A DNA stretch of 64,000 nt from Acanthosepion pharaonis (GCA_903632075.3 CAHIKZ030005580.1:716001-780000), one strand, 5' to 3'. Positions 40,667-51,222 are shown, counted from the first letter of the stretch. A program made the numbers and translations. Notes: generated by a model from the sequence alone, not told the origin.

Positions 40667-41400
40667 ATGAAAGAAAGAAAGAAAGAATGAAAGAAGCGAT
40701 TGACAGGAAATGTATTAAAGCGAAAAAAGAAATAAAAAGAATAAGAAAATAAAGAGTAACAGAATAAAATATAAGAGTCAGAAGGAAATAAAAAATGTAA
40801 GATTGAACGAGATTAACAGGAAAGTTAACGTCAGTATAACAGAAGAAAGAAAGAAACAAACAAACAGAAAAAGACGAAAAAAAAAAGATACAAGAAAGAG
40901 AATGCCGGGAAAAAATATTAGATTAAAACATAATATTAAAAGAAAAAGATAGAAGAAAACAAACAAACAGATGAAGAGGTTGACAGCAAAAGTATTAAAG
41001 TTAAACAGAGTATTATGAAAAGAAAGGAAGAGGAAACGAAAGAAAGAAAAAATGAGTTTGATAGTAAAAGTATTAGCGCTAAAAAAACCAAAGAAATTGA
41101 CAAAAACAGTGATAACAACAATATAAGAATGAGAAAGAAAGAAAGAATGAATAAATGAATGAAAGAAAGAAAGAACATAGCTTAATCTAATAACGAACAA
41201 TCAGAGCAAATTAAAAAGTAAAAAAAAATAATTGAGTGAAAAAAAGGAAGTACGAAAAAGAAAGACTTACAAAGGGCCATATGTTTAGAGAGAAAAAAAG
41301 AGAGTAAGAAAAATATAAAGTTTGACGGCAGGACTATGTTTTCAAGTAAGAAAGTAAGAAAGAAAGAGTTAGGTCGCTACAGAAGAAAGAAGATGAAGCT
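40140..41400. repeat. 1.2-kb GAAA-rich purine tract
   Basis: Almost continuous GAAA, GAATGAAA and AAAGAAAG units on the plus strand, with rare pyrimidines. It holds internal near-repeats: TGACAGGAAA...GTATTAAAG (40700-40720, 40980-41005) and AAAAGTACTTG (40494, 40543). The pattern suggests a longer unit of about 250-300 bp. The antisense F/L/S-rich ORFs up to 140 residues are artefacts. Confidence 0.85.
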
Positions 41401-41459
41401 GAATATAGATGTAATATTGTCGACGGAATGACAAACCAAATTATCGATGCTGGAGACTG

Positions 41460-41810
41460 GTGAAGCTGGAAATTTGTTTCTCGCATTGCCTCCCATTTGC
41501 AGAACGGGACATTTCCTTTGCTGCAAGTAAAACGAAGCTGACCATTTTCACTGGTCGTATTTCAAGAAAACCGTCTAGACAGCAAATTATAGTCTCTCAG
41601 CGGGTTTATAAGCCACTTGCGTGGTGTGAATTAATCCATTCGTCTCGTAATGTCTTAGCAAGATCACCTTCTCAGCTTGTTTTATTAAATGACGCAGTAG
41701 TAAACACGCAGACCCATGTACAGAGAGTTTCAATCAGTGGAAATCAAGAAAACTCTTTTGGTTTAGGGTCCTTTAGTTCCAGTGGAGGAATGGCAGAAAC
41801 CCTAAAATAA
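41460..41810 (+). other. unassigned 116-residue ORF
   Basis: Starts MKLEICFSHCLPFAERDISF; no domain recognised, no membrane segment. It has balanced composition and lies between the purine tract and a SINE-S copy, which its end nearly touches. Could be a decayed retroelement or a chance ORF. Confidence 0.25.
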
Positions 41811-41849
41811 CGCAAACAAGCCGAGTTTTTACAACGGACACTTTCTGAC

Positions 41850-42215
41850 CATGAGATCGAGGTTCAAATTTCGCCATGGTTGATTTGTCAGGCAGATAAT
41901 TACTGAATGCGGCACTTGAAAATCGTAGCACGGATTGACTTGTGAGTGAAATTGGGTAGATGGAACTATTTTGGAAGCCATCGGTGGTTGTGCTAGTATA
42001 AAATAACAAGTCATCGTGACCGAGAGTTTGAGTGTGCTGGCTTTGTTCAGATTAGTGATCAAGCAAGAAATTGCTCTCTTTCTCACCACTCAGCATAGTT
42101 GCAGTATAAATGACTGGTTGGCTTTGTGTTTATCGAACAGACACAAATATGCCTGAGAAGACGCCTGCAACAGGGACTGGCAAGCCGTCCTAGTAGATTA
42201 GCATCTACGGATACA
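41850..42215 (+). repeat. SINE-S copy 1
   Basis: GAGGTTCAAATTTCGCC (B-box-like), GACTTGTGAGTGAAATTGGG then TAGATGGAACT, GCCATCGGTGGTTG, AAGTCATCGTGACCGAGAG, TTGAGTGTGCTGGC. The phrase order matches copies at 42.9, 46.7 and 50.3 kb. The GGTAGACGGAACT-type core resembles cephalopod tRNA-derived SINEs. Confidence 0.7.
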
Positions 42216-42221
42216 AGCGGC

Positions 42222-42250
42222 CCTTATTATTATTATTATTATTATTATTC
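42222..42250. repeat. (TTA)n microsatellite
   Basis: About 28 bp, directly after the SINE-S end. Confidence 0.9.
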
Positions 42251-42367
42251 CTTTGATTTCTGGTGTATATTATTAATTACTTTCCGGGTATCACTCGGAG
42301 CCCTAAGGTCAGAAACGGCATCATGGCATTTTCCACTGAGCATTTAAAATACTCCAAAAAACTAAGA

Positions 42368-42712
42368 TCATGCACATTTTAAATAGATAAAGCACTTCGT
42401 AAGATGAGAGCAGTAATTGCGAGTACATTTTTTTTCTATTTTTAAGGGATGTGGTACCAGGAATCTCTTCAGTATGACTACAAATGGAATTGTTGATGTT
42501 GTCGCATGCCACATTTTTGAGATTTCGATTTCAAGGTCTTTGTACTTTGATAGTTTTTTGAAAATCTTCAAAGATACTTTATAGTCTGCAGAGACGGCCA
42601 TGTCAATCAAAAGGTATATTCTTTTTTGCGGTCTCTAATGACAATGTCTGGGTGATTAGCTTTGATTGTTCTGTTTGTGTGTATTGTGTAGTCTTGCTAA
42701 TTCTTACAAGTC
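42368..42712 (-). pseudogene. LINE-E 3' end with endonuclease-like domain, copy 2
   Basis: Minus strand, across frames: an IKANHPDIVIRDRKKEYTF-like reading (42655-42600), then IDMAVSADYKVSLKIFKKLS, KYKDLEIEISKMW and TIPFVVILKRFLVPH. This recapitulates 6936-7235. Ends at KCFIYLKC near 42368. The (TTA)n at 42714 may reflect the element's end or a target. Confidence 0.65.
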
Positions 42713-42713
42713 C

Positions 42714-42750
<37 letters not shown>
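42713..42750. repeat. (TTA)n microsatellite
   Basis: Pure TTA repeats of about 36 bp. Confidence 0.95.
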
Positions 42751-42899
42751 CACACCAAAAAGAGACAAAAAAAAAAGAGAATCATCCATTTTGTAGAACT
42801 AATTTCTGAACTTTGAAAAAACTCCACAAAATGCCAAACGTTTGGGGCTACCTCAGGATTTCGAAGAATAGCCAAAATCAATTTACTAGCTCCCGTTAA

Positions 42900-43230
42900 A
42901 CGAGAGCGACTTTATCATCTACAGGACATTCTAGGCAAGATAGAGGGGTCGATCCTAGCGTGGGGCACCTTTGGAAAGTACCTGAAAACCATACCACGAG
43001 TTGGCCCAAGCCTTGTGGGTGAAAATGGGTAGACGGAACTCTCGGAAGTTGTCGGTGGTTGCGATAGCACGAATCCACAAGTCATCGTGACAGAGGGTTT
43101 GAGCGTGCGAGCCTTGTAAAGACTGCTCATCACGCTAGATAACGCGCTCTCTCAGAGAAACTATAACTAAGTTTGCATTATAAAGGTGGTTTCTGTGGGT
43201 TTTGAACAAACACAGATGTGCCTGAGGTTT
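42900..43230 (+). repeat. SINE-S copy 2 (best preserved)
   Basis: GTCGATCCTAGCGTGGGGCACC (B-box-like part), AAGCCTTGTGGGTGAAAATG then GGTAGACGGAACTCTCGG, GTCGGTGGTTGCGATAGC, CAAGTCATCGTGACAGAGGG, ACGCGCTCTCTCAGAGAAAC, TTTTGAACAAACACAGATG. About 330 bp. The most useful copy for a family consensus. Confidence 0.75.
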
Positions 43231-44263
43231 CCTTTTTTTCCGAGTCTAACTTACCCACTGATGGTTATTTAAGGAGTGATAGATATTAAATTTTACGCAA
43301 ACCCCTTCCTAAAATTAGGATGCCATGCACTAATGGATTAAATAGTTTAAGCCTCCTAGCTTAGAAGAAGTAAATTAAACAAAGGAAGGCATGAAACTCA
43401 CTAATTATTTAATCTATAGTATCTAGATTAATCTAGGTTATGTTTTTCAACATAAAAGATGAGACCCGTAACTCACTTGGGTCGTAGAAAAAGATAAAGT
43501 ATCTAAAATTCAATACACTATTACACTGTTTAGAATATTTTCTATTGTGGTAAAAGCTAATTACTCTCCTTACTATATGAACTGATCCGTTCATCATAAG
43601 CAGTACTGGGTTATTGTCTAGGAAAAAAGATAATACTTTTGCAGTGTCTTATCTAGATGAATATTGAATACTATCACGATTGAATCTGTCGAGTTAATTT
43701 TGTCTTAGACCCCTACATCACAACATTTTCTCATGTTTTTCTACGATTACTGGCTTATTAAAAAAATTATAAAAAAACAGTCTTTCACGTTGTATTCGTC
43801 AAGTAATGTTTATAGTTATGTACCCCTTTTAATATTTCCCGAACATTAGGGTATCGATAGATTTGTCTATACCTTACAACACATTTCCGTGTTTAAATGA
43901 TTCTCTGATATATTTTAAACTAAAACTAAGTAGCATTTGTTCAAATTCAGATTAAATGAAATTTAAATCTGTTATTTTTTGTCAAATTACGTTTCAGAAA
44001 AATTATTTGATTTTTAAAAGATTTTTTGAAAAAGAGAATTATATTATGTTGACAGATTTTTCAATATAGAGGCTTATTTTGAAATTTAAATAACAACTAG
44101 AAATAAAGGGTTAGAATGAGTTGGAATTCGGTTTGGATACAGCAAATTTTGTTTATTGGAAATATTAAATTTAATCTACGAGCTTGGAATTAAAAATAAT
44201 ATCAAATCTTCAAGAATATTTTTAAAATGCGTTTTAGACCTTATGTATGCTTATTTGTTGAGG

Positions 44264-44268
<5 letters not shown>
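43231..44268. other. 1 kb without recognisable elements
   Basis: AT-rich. GTCTAACTTACCCACTGATG with GGTTATTTAAGG (43241-43274) faintly recalls the rep-C head but is too weak to call. Confidence 0.4.

Positions 44269-44336
<68 letters not shown>
44269..44336. repeat. (TA)n microsatellite
   Basis: About 67 bp of TA. Confidence 0.97.
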
Positions 44337-44339
<3 letters not shown>

Positions 44340-44578
44340 CTAGTGAATCCTAATAATATAAAATATTAAAACTGATCCACAAAAAGACCTCACTGTATTT
44401 ATTATATATGCGAATATGTAGAAAAATAGGAAACTAAATGGAAAATTAGGTAAATAATCCGCAGTTCTTTAGTATTTTTGTTTTTATTTAAACAAAACAG
44501 TGCTCCATACAGGAGTAGAGCTTTTGTTTTTGAAACTTGAGAACTCTTATGTAGCGAAGTAATCATATTTAAAAAAAA

Positions 44579-44582
<4 letters not shown>
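44337..44582. other. unassigned; contains a block repeated at 50.68 kb
   Basis: TAATATAAAATATTAAAA then CTGATCCACAAAAAGACCT (44352-44389) recurs at 50691-50730, in both cases right after a (TA)n array. Suggests one repeat family whose end is (TA)n. Confidence 0.5.

Positions 44583-44631
<49 letters not shown>
44583..44631. repeat. (TA)n microsatellite
   Basis: About 45 bp of TA. Confidence 0.97.
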
Positions 44632-44908
44632 GTGGGGTGCTGGCCGTGTTTGTAGGATATATTTTTCCTGTAACTCTAGATATATATAAAACTATCCATG
44701 CATTCAGTTCAAAATGAGAAATACAAACCTCCTTGATGGTAGCTGAAAGTGTGGCCGAGCATTTGGACAATTTCTGCGTGGTTTGTGTTGCGAAAGGAAG
44801 AATGCTGTACAAACAAAAGAAAGGTTGAGTGGAAGACTTAACCGCAATACCTTGTCAGTCGTTTTTAATAAAGCTTGTGTGGATTAGGGATTGATTCCCC
44901 TATACACA

Positions 44909-44943
<35 letters not shown>

Positions 44944-45084
44944 CGTTTAGCATGAAGCAGTATTTCTGAGTGTTGACTTCCTTCAATGTTTATTTTACAC
45001 AAGCCCTATATCTGAGATTGAGCACTTTATCCCATAAATATAGCATACTTTAAAACTATATATATATATATATATATATATAAG
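44909..45084 (+). repeat. rep-H copy 2 between two (TA)n blocks
   Basis: TTGCGTTTAGCATGAAGC, GTGTTGACTTCCTTC, CCTATATCTGAGATTGAGC and CATACTTTAAAACTATA parallel 32709-32845. TA blocks 44912-44941 and 45058-45082. Confidence 0.55.
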
Positions 45085-45159
45085 TAATTCAGGCATTTTC
45101 AGAATGAGTGTATATGCATGATTTTACTCATTTGCTTGTCTTTATATTTCCACTAAGAA

Positions 45160-45520
45160 TTTTTGAAGAAAAAATGCCAAAAAACAAACTATGATTATAC
45201 ACATTTTAAATAGATAAAGCCCTTCGTAATGTGTGAGCTCTACTTGTGAATACAATCTTTTGTATTTTTAAGTGATGTGCTACCAGGAATCGTTTTAATA
45301 TGTCTGTCGAAACATTTTCCAATCAATCCGAGGTATCTAACTACAATCAGAATTGTTGATGACCTCACGTGCCACATTTTTGTGATTTCGTTTTTGAAGG
45401 TCTTTGTTCATTTTAGTCTTTTGAGGATCTTCAAAGATGCATTAAGGCATTGCTTGTTCTCTATGTGTGTATTGTACATTGTGTATTGTACAATCCTAGA
45501 GAATTGTTACAGGTCCGATG
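45160..45520 (-). pseudogene. LINE-E 3' end, copy 3
   Basis: Plus-strand landmarks ACACATTTTAAATAGATAAAG, CTACCAGGAATCG, GTGCCACATTTTTGTGATTTC and GAGGATCTTCAAAGATGC match 42371-42590 in order. Reading the minus strand gives a broken version of the same protein end. Followed by TTA repeats as in copy 2. Confidence 0.6.
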
Positions 45521-45565
45521 TCTGTTATTATTATTATTTTTAGTATTATTATTATTATTATTATT

Positions 45566-45598
<33 letters not shown>
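45521..45598. repeat. (TTA)n(TAA)n microsatellite, switching strand sense
   Basis: TTA repeats (45526-45568) change to TAA repeats (45569-45597), making a simple palindromic array. Confidence 0.95.
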
Positions 45599-45599
<1 letters not shown>

Positions 45600-46105
45600 G
45601 CTATTCTCTATAGATCGTTTTTTTTTTTTGCATTAATCGTAATATCCGCCATTTTGAAAACAATGACGCGGACACTTTAGAGTAAATAAGTAGATATAAC
45701 TCTACTTATCTCCCCTTGTATTCTCCCTTGGTACCAAAAAGTTTCAGACAAAAGAGACAAAAATATCCACATAGGCACAGTACATTATATATTTAGATTT
45801 ATACACCGAAGCAATCATTTTCTCCTGTAATGTTTTTATACGTAAGACTAAATAATATACTAAATATACGCGCATACACATGCTAATATAAATTAGCTAT
45901 ATTTTCTTCACATACCTCATTCTTAAAGAGTCATTGACATATGATGTAGCATAACCCGACACTCAGTCATACACAGGGACACACATATTTATATTGGATG
46001 GACGATTTAATTTGTTTTTAACTTGCCACGGGCGTTTTTGAAGAAAATATTGTCCAATTACAAAATCCGTTTCCACTAATGGTTTAAAGTTTTATCTGTT
46101 TAAAC
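45599..46105. other. unassigned
   Basis: No recognised element. Confidence 0.4.
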
Positions 46106-46130
46106 AATACATACATATATAGATACATAC

Positions 46131-46206
<76 letters not shown>

Positions 46207-46207
46207 G

Positions 46208-46239
<32 letters not shown>

Positions 46240-46276
46240 CATACATATATTGTTTAAACAGATAAAACTGTAAACA

Positions 46277-46339
<63 letters not shown>

Positions 46340-46340
46340 A
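46106..46340. repeat. compound (TA)n(CA)n microsatellite cluster
   Basis: ACAT units, TA block 46143-46205, CA block 46206-46222, TA block, then CA block 46284-46321 and TA block. TGTTTAAACA (46251-46260) and AGATAAAACTGTAAACAAT (46260-46278) repeat the sequence at 46098-46108 in inverted order. Confidence 0.93.
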
Positions 46341-46342
46341 TG

Positions 46343-46420
46343 TAGCGAGGCTGTGTGGTAAGTGTTTTTGCGTTCTGACCATTATACGCAAGTTCGAAAC
46401 ACACTGTTCTCAGGTAGGTG
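46343..46420 (+). repeat. tRNA-like SINE head
   Basis: GGCTGTGTGGTAAGTG (A-box region, 46350-46365) and AAGTTCGAAACACAC (B box, 46391-46405). The opening GGCTGTGTGGTAAGT is, as I recall it, the start of an abundant cephalopod SINE. The rest of that SINE does not follow. Confidence 0.5.
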
Positions 46421-46735
46421 GTTGATTGTTGTTATCGGATTTAGGATGTGATTCCAGTATGTAGAATTATTGGTGTTGCGTTCCGTGCCTGATTTCAACT
46501 CGTTGGAACCTAAGGCCACTTTATAGATGGGATCAACGAAAGATTGTTACCTTTTCTTAAACGCGTGTATTCTTGGAGGTTAGCGGGCGGAAGAACTTTA
46601 AGGGAGCGCATGCCGCTGGTTGGGTTTGCATCCCTTCGCGCCTCTGCTGTCTTCGAACCATTTTGGACTTTTGTCCTAAATTCTGACAATGGCAATCCAA
46701 CGATGTTATGAAGCCTACGAGGTGTTCTGACTACT
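46421..46735. other. unassigned
   Basis: A 61-residue minus-strand ORF without motif. Slightly GC-richer than average. Confidence 0.35.
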
Positions 46736-46739
46736 CACT

Positions 46740-47045
46740 AACCACCCGGACACAGACTCCTCCTTTTGTAACATTGAAAAGTGCCTGAAAACATACCACG
46801 GGTTGAACCAAAACTCCCGGCTGAATTTGTGAGTACAAGCGTCGAGGTACGAATTCACAAGACGCCGTAGCCGTTGAATTGCTCGTACTGGCGCTGTTCA
46901 AAATTCTGTCGATACCAGATTTGGCAGTCTTTCTCCCAGAAACATTAGCCGTGATCCGATCAGCATAGTACCAGCATGTCGGGTTCTGTTGTTTTTTGAA
47001 CCAATACAAATGAACTGAACCTGAGCGTGCGTCTGAAACAGGGAT
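46740..47045 (+). repeat. SINE-S copy 3
   Basis: AAAGTGCCTGAAAACATACC, ACGGGTTGAACCAAAACTC, GAATTCACAAGACGCCGTAG, TCTTTCTCCCAGAAACATTAG, TTTTTTGAACCAATACAAATG follow the SINE-S order. The GGTAGACGG core itself is lost. Confidence 0.6.
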
Positions 47046-47095
47046 TGAATAACCAGCTTAGAAGACGAGTCTGCGCGAAAAACGAATGAACGGTC

Positions 47096-47097
<2 letters not shown>

Positions 47098-47170
<73 letters not shown>

Positions 47171-47217
47171 TCGTTCACATAAACACAAACACGCAGATTA
47201 TATATATATATATATAT

Positions 47218-47296
<79 letters not shown>
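47098..47296. repeat. (CA)n(TA)n compound microsatellites
   Basis: CA block 47099-47142, TA block 47142-47170, spacer with TCGTTCACATAAACAC, TA blocks 47199-47220 and 47226-47295. Confidence 0.96.
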
Positions 47297-47298
<2 letters not shown>

Positions 47299-47685
47299 CA
47301 TCATTCCTTCATTTATACATGTTTCATTAAAGACGACAGCCAAGGTACTGCAATTAAGCTTTTTATTTAATTTTTCTTGTGTTCGGAGAAGTGTTTTTCA
47401 TTTTGGACGCATATTAACTGCGAACGCGACAACAAAGTGCTAAATGAGTTCGCAAAATCAAACATCTCTACAACACTAAAAACTTACGTACAGCGCACGC
47501 ACTCAATTAAATTGAAAAAATAAAATCGTCCTTGATAATGTCTAAAAGTATCCCGGGATTATAGTACAATGGACAGAGACCTTGCCACCCGTACTTACGT
47601 CTAATTTAATAAACATGTCTCGTAGTAATACCTACATGCTCACATCAATTTAATGTCACAGGTTTATATGCAAATGAATGAGGCA
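47297..47685. other. unassigned; weak tRNA-like patch
   Basis: ATAGTACAATGGACAGAG (47562-47579) looks like an A box but no B box follows at the right distance. Nothing else recognised. Confidence 0.35.
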
Positions 47686-47835
47686 CAGTGAGGTAGTGGA
47701 TAGCGGCTCGTATTGAGGTATCCAAAAGCCGATGTCGAATTCTAGTCGAGTTCATTACATTCACTTACGCGCTAACAACCTCGGAAAAGGCACGAAACCC
47801 TCTCTTCTCCCCCTTGTATGGGAAAATAGGAAGTC
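47686..47835 (+). repeat. SINE-B, plus-strand copy with good head
   Basis: CACAGTGAGGTAGTGGATAG then CGGCTCG (A-box region), GTCGAATTCTAGTCGAG (B-box region) and TTACATTCACTTACGCGC, GGAAAAGGCACGAAACCC match the reverse complement of the 14.6-kb copy. The 3' half of the body is lost. Confidence 0.7.
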
Positions 47836-47939
47836 ATACTGGCTTCTTATAAACAAGGAAGGCAACTGGTTTAGGAGAAGGAAAAAGTCTGAATTGAAAT
47901 ACAACCATTTGCTGCTAAATAGGCCCTGACTATTTAGCC

Positions 47940-48470
47940 AAAGAAAGTAACTTGAAAAACTAATTCACTTAGCTCAACTCTCGTTTCATCGGAGAAGAGA
48001 ACATTCTTCCAGTCTTCTACGGTGAAATTTTTGTATAGTGAGCTCATTCAAGTCTCTTGGATTTGTTGGCTTTGCTTACTAGCGGCTTAAACCTTCGTGT
48101 ACAAGATTTGTAGCCTTGTTCTAACAGCCACTGACGGACTGCTGAAGAGGCAAGACTAACACCTTGCTCTTCGTTTAGACTGGCTGCAATTTCTTGGCTA
48201 GTTATAGTCCTATTCTTCGAAACTTCTCTCTTGATTACCCTGCCAGTTCTATCATCAATCTTTTTCTTTCGTCCCTTTGTTTCCTTCCTTGGAGCAGCCG
48301 TGGCATCATTATGTGCCCTAGGCAATCGAGAGACAGTTGATTTTGAGGTTATAGCAATTTATTCAATTTCTCTCGTAGACTTGCCTGCTTTTGAGAGTGC
48401 AATAATAAATGCCTTAAGTGGTTCTGATGCGTGTTTGTACCCTTTCATCTGGTTAGTGACTTGAGTGGCT
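47940..48470 (-). pseudogene. Tc1-like transposase, N-terminal half
   Basis: Minus strand. The first HTH reads KAFIIALSKAGKSTREIE (48415-48360), then a frame change to the long frame 48325-48044 with TGRVIKREVSKNRTITSQEI and VRQWLLEQGYKSCTRRFKPL, the second HTH and the start of the catalytic domain. A stop and frameshift later, FTVEDWKNVLFSDETRVEL-type sequence (48030-47970) holds the first catalytic Asp. The rest of the DDE domain is absent. Basic RKETKGRKKK acts as the usual GRPR-like AT-hook linker. Confidence 0.85.
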
Positions 48471-49145
48471 GTATGAGGCTTTCTGGAATATTCTGAAATA
48501 CTCTAGATTTAATTTAACCTGTTCTAGAATTCTCTAGAATATTGTTCTGAGTGTATTGTAAAATAGTTTCAAATATTTTGTCAAAAGCTCTTTAAATTTA
48601 CCAGATTAATCATTAGAATGCGATATCTGAGTCACTTTTTTTGCACAGAGTTTTTTTCCTGAATTTCATTTATATCCAAATTTATAATTATCAGTGGAAT
48701 ACCTTAGAGTGAATAAACTTTTTTCCTAGGTGGTCGGAAAGGGGTCTTTATATTAGTAAGGTTAAAAATTATTTTAACCCCGAAAACAATAGACAAAAAA
48801 TATTTTTAGTAAAAAAAAATCAGTTGAGTCACTTTTATCGAACAGCAGTATACATTCGCCAATCTGCAACAGGATCAATACATTTACCTCCATCTTGAAT
48901 TTCTTTCAATGCTGAATGTTTGAAATTGTCCATGGTGACGTCATTTGTAACGGTCTTTGCGAACGAGGCTGCACCAAAAAATGTCTGCGATATATTTAGT
49001 CTTATAGAACATATATGATTACCACTCGTTCCCATCTCCTAAATTTAGACCAACTATTCTGCGAATACCCCTTTTAACCTACACGATATAAGTACCTTGT
49101 TGCAACTGCTATGACAATATTTACATACATACTGACTGTATAGCG
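48471..49145. other. unassigned, with a possible Tc1 terminal repeat
   Basis: GAGTCACTTTTTTTGCACAG (48628-48647) and GTTGAGTCACTTTTATCG (48823-48840) share GAGTCACTTTT in the same orientation and might be ends or subterminal repeats of the Tc1 element. I could not find the matching inverted end. Confidence 0.3.
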
Positions 49146-49149
49146 ATGA

Positions 49150-50165
49150 GTTATACTTTTGGGTTGATTTTATCTAATTTCTTCATGACATATCTAGAAA
49201 ACGTAGTTTTAAATAATGTCACCAAGCTCGGCATATATGTTTATTATATGGACGACATCTTTATATGAGGAAAAAGACAAAATAAAATTTAAAAAAAAAA
49301 ACTTAAAAAAGATTAAATATTAACGCAGTCCTACACTTTACTTACGAACATATTAATAAAACCCCTTTCCATAAGATTTTTCAATGCCAAAAGCCATAAA
49401 TTTAACACCTCTTTTCATAAAATCACACTGACAGAATCTAGTGTCCACCTAACTACAATGTGTTATCACAGATACAAAATAGCTGTTATAAAATCATTAT
49501 TTATTTGGTCAAAATAATCTCTTCATCTATAAGGTACTAAACAACATCAAAAAAACTCTAATTAACAATAAATTTCAAAATTCCGTCGAGGAACAAAGAA
49601 AATGAACTTTAACGAAATTTAGAGGTAATAACGCAAAACACTCTCTGATGCAAAGAAAAGAAAACACAATGCATTCTATCGAAACCAGATGCACCCTAAT
49701 TATAAAAAGAATGAAAAATCAATTCCAAACGTAGCTTGCCGATACGCAATGATCCTAACAAATTATCTACCATGTATAATTTGAAAAGCACTTAATCTAA
49801 TTATTACCGAAAACTCGGTAACTCAAAAATCCTTCCTGTGTAAAAATAATGTAGTCTACGAATTCTCATACCCTCAAGGAGATATTTTTAATATTGATAT
49901 TAAAAAAAAGCTCCATTAAATTCATACATCGGGCAATCATGCAACATATTCTCTGGCAGATTGACAGGTCACCTGTCAAAAGTCAGTGCAACCCATGTAC
50001 ATATCGATCAATTTATCGTGAACCACTAAAACGCAATTATTAAGGTAAATCTCATATCGTTGGATAATACCTAAATACTTCACAGCACCCAAAGTATGGA
50101 AAGACTCAAGCTATTATACAAAATATTCAGCCCACATAAAACAAAATGTAATTTACAAAAGCTGA
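49150..50165 (+). pseudogene. decayed Penelope-like element PLE-3 (RT and GIY-YIG)
   Basis: Plus strand. ILSNFFMTYLENVVLNNVTK precedes GIYVYYMDDIFI (49231-49266), the YxDD catalytic motif of the reverse transcriptase. HFTYEHINKTPFHK-like and TMYNLKS readings follow in shifting frames. Near 49840-49880 KNNVVYEFSYPQGD is the VYxIPC-type start of the endonuclease. TGHLSKVSATHVHIDQFIV (about 49965-50020) fits its later part. Cys codons of the IPC motif are mutated. Different from PLE-1 in sequence. At least a dozen stops or frameshifts; clearly dead. Confidence 0.65.
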
Positions 50166-50220
50166 CGTTATCCTAAAGTGCATATTACACATTTAATGCG
50201 TACATAACCCATAAATACAA

Positions 50221-50221
<1 letters not shown>

Positions 50222-50297
<76 letters not shown>

Positions 50298-50320
50298 GGT
50301 GTGTGTGGGGGGTGCGTGTG
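50222..50320. repeat. (CA)n(TA)n(TG)n microsatellite
   Basis: Palindromic order: CA run, TA block 50229-50284, then TG run to about 50320. Confidence 0.95.
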
Positions 50321-50324
50321 AAAG

Positions 50325-50485
50325 TGAGAGTGAAATTGGGTAGATGGAACTCTTGCGGGCCATCGATAGCTGTGATAGCACGAAGCGACAAGTCATCGTG
50401 GCCGAGAGATTGAGCATGCTGGACTTGTTCCAATTGTTGATTACGCTAGACAACACGCTCTTTCCCAGAAACTCTAAGGCTAAAA
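50325..50485 (+). repeat. SINE-S copy 4 (middle part)
   Basis: GTGAAATTGGGTAGATGGAAC, GCCATCGATAGCTGTGATAG, ACAAGTCATCGTGGCCGAG, AGATTGAGCATGCTGG and CGCTCTTTCCCAGAAACTC in SINE-S order. The 5' head is replaced by the microsatellite. Confidence 0.7.
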
Positions 50486-50489
50486 TTGA

Positions 50490-50600
50490 CCTTCATTCTT
50501 GCCGACGGCTTAGCGGTAGAATCTCCGACTTACGCCAGTTCAGTCGGGTTTCGATCCTAGCCACACTGAAGAGCTGTAATACAGCGAAAAAGTCTGTCTG
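50490..50600 (+). repeat. tRNA-like head of a further SINE
   Basis: GACGGCTTAGCGGTAGAATC (A-box region, 50503-50522) and GGGTTTCGATCCTAGCC (B-box region, 50548-50564), then AGAGCTGTAATACAGCG, a short hairpin. Followed by (TA)n. Confidence 0.55.
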
Positions 50601-50606
50601 TGGATG

Positions 50607-50609
<3 letters not shown>

Positions 50610-50647
<38 letters not shown>
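50610..50647. repeat. (TA)n microsatellite
   Basis: About 35 bp of TA. Confidence 0.96.
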
Positions 50648-50650
<3 letters not shown>

Positions 50651-50861
50651 AGGTAATAAATCAGTTGGTATATAATCCAACTAGATCTTTGTAATATAAA
50701 ATATTAAAAATGATCCACAAAATGACCTGTCAGAGTTAAATTTTAAATTCCGACACGAACACAGTCTATACACCGAGGTTGAATAAGACTGACGTAGGTT
50801 TATCTGTTGAAATAGATCTATAGTCCAATATGAGGTAATTTGGGATTTTGTTGTGTAATAT

Positions 50862-50978
<117 letters not shown>

Positions 50979-51104
50979 TGTTAAGCATTTTACTCCAAGC
51001 AAGGCGGATGTACCACTACTGCACATGGGATTACAGAGAGGGAAAATAAGGAAAAAAACCTGGGTATAGGGGTTTTGAGACAAGTAAAAGGTTTATTGAT
51101 AGCT

Positions 51105-51205
51105 GATCGATATTATTTTCAGCGTGCTTACACCACTGTTTCATTGACGGACACTCCGTGAATAACTCTGTCCCTTCGTCAGGAGTATCAGCAGTTGATT
51201 GCTTA
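51105..51205 (-). ncRNA. hammerhead-like core, weak
   Basis: Minus strand: CTGACGA (51176-51182), GGGACA pairing with TGTCC, but six extra bases before GAAA (51139-51142). The context TCCTGACGAAGGGACA is like a PLE terminal repeat. Degenerate. Confidence 0.25.
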
Positions 51206-51222
51206 TAGTTCTTTAGTTTTTT

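Noticed and set aside
40140..41200. Long minus-strand ORFs rich in F, L and S (up to 140 residues)
   Set aside because: They are antisense readings of a purine-rich low-complexity tract. No motif and heavy overlap in other frames.
41460..41810. Host gene exon
   Set aside because: The frame is open for 116 codons but has no recognisable domain, no paralogue here and no clear splice sites in context. Kept only as an unassigned ORF.
46221..46280. Inverted repeat TGTTTAAACA with AGATAAAACTGTAAAC around microsatellites as a transposon end
   Set aside because: The match to 46090-46110 is short and embedded in microsatellite; more likely a local duplication during array growth.
46084..47370. ORFs of 72-127 residues with YIYIYI and CVCVCV repeats
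   Set aside because: Read-throughs of (TA)n and (TG)n or (CA)n microsatellites; identical artefacts occur at 27.1, 50.2, 50.9 and 63.3 kb.
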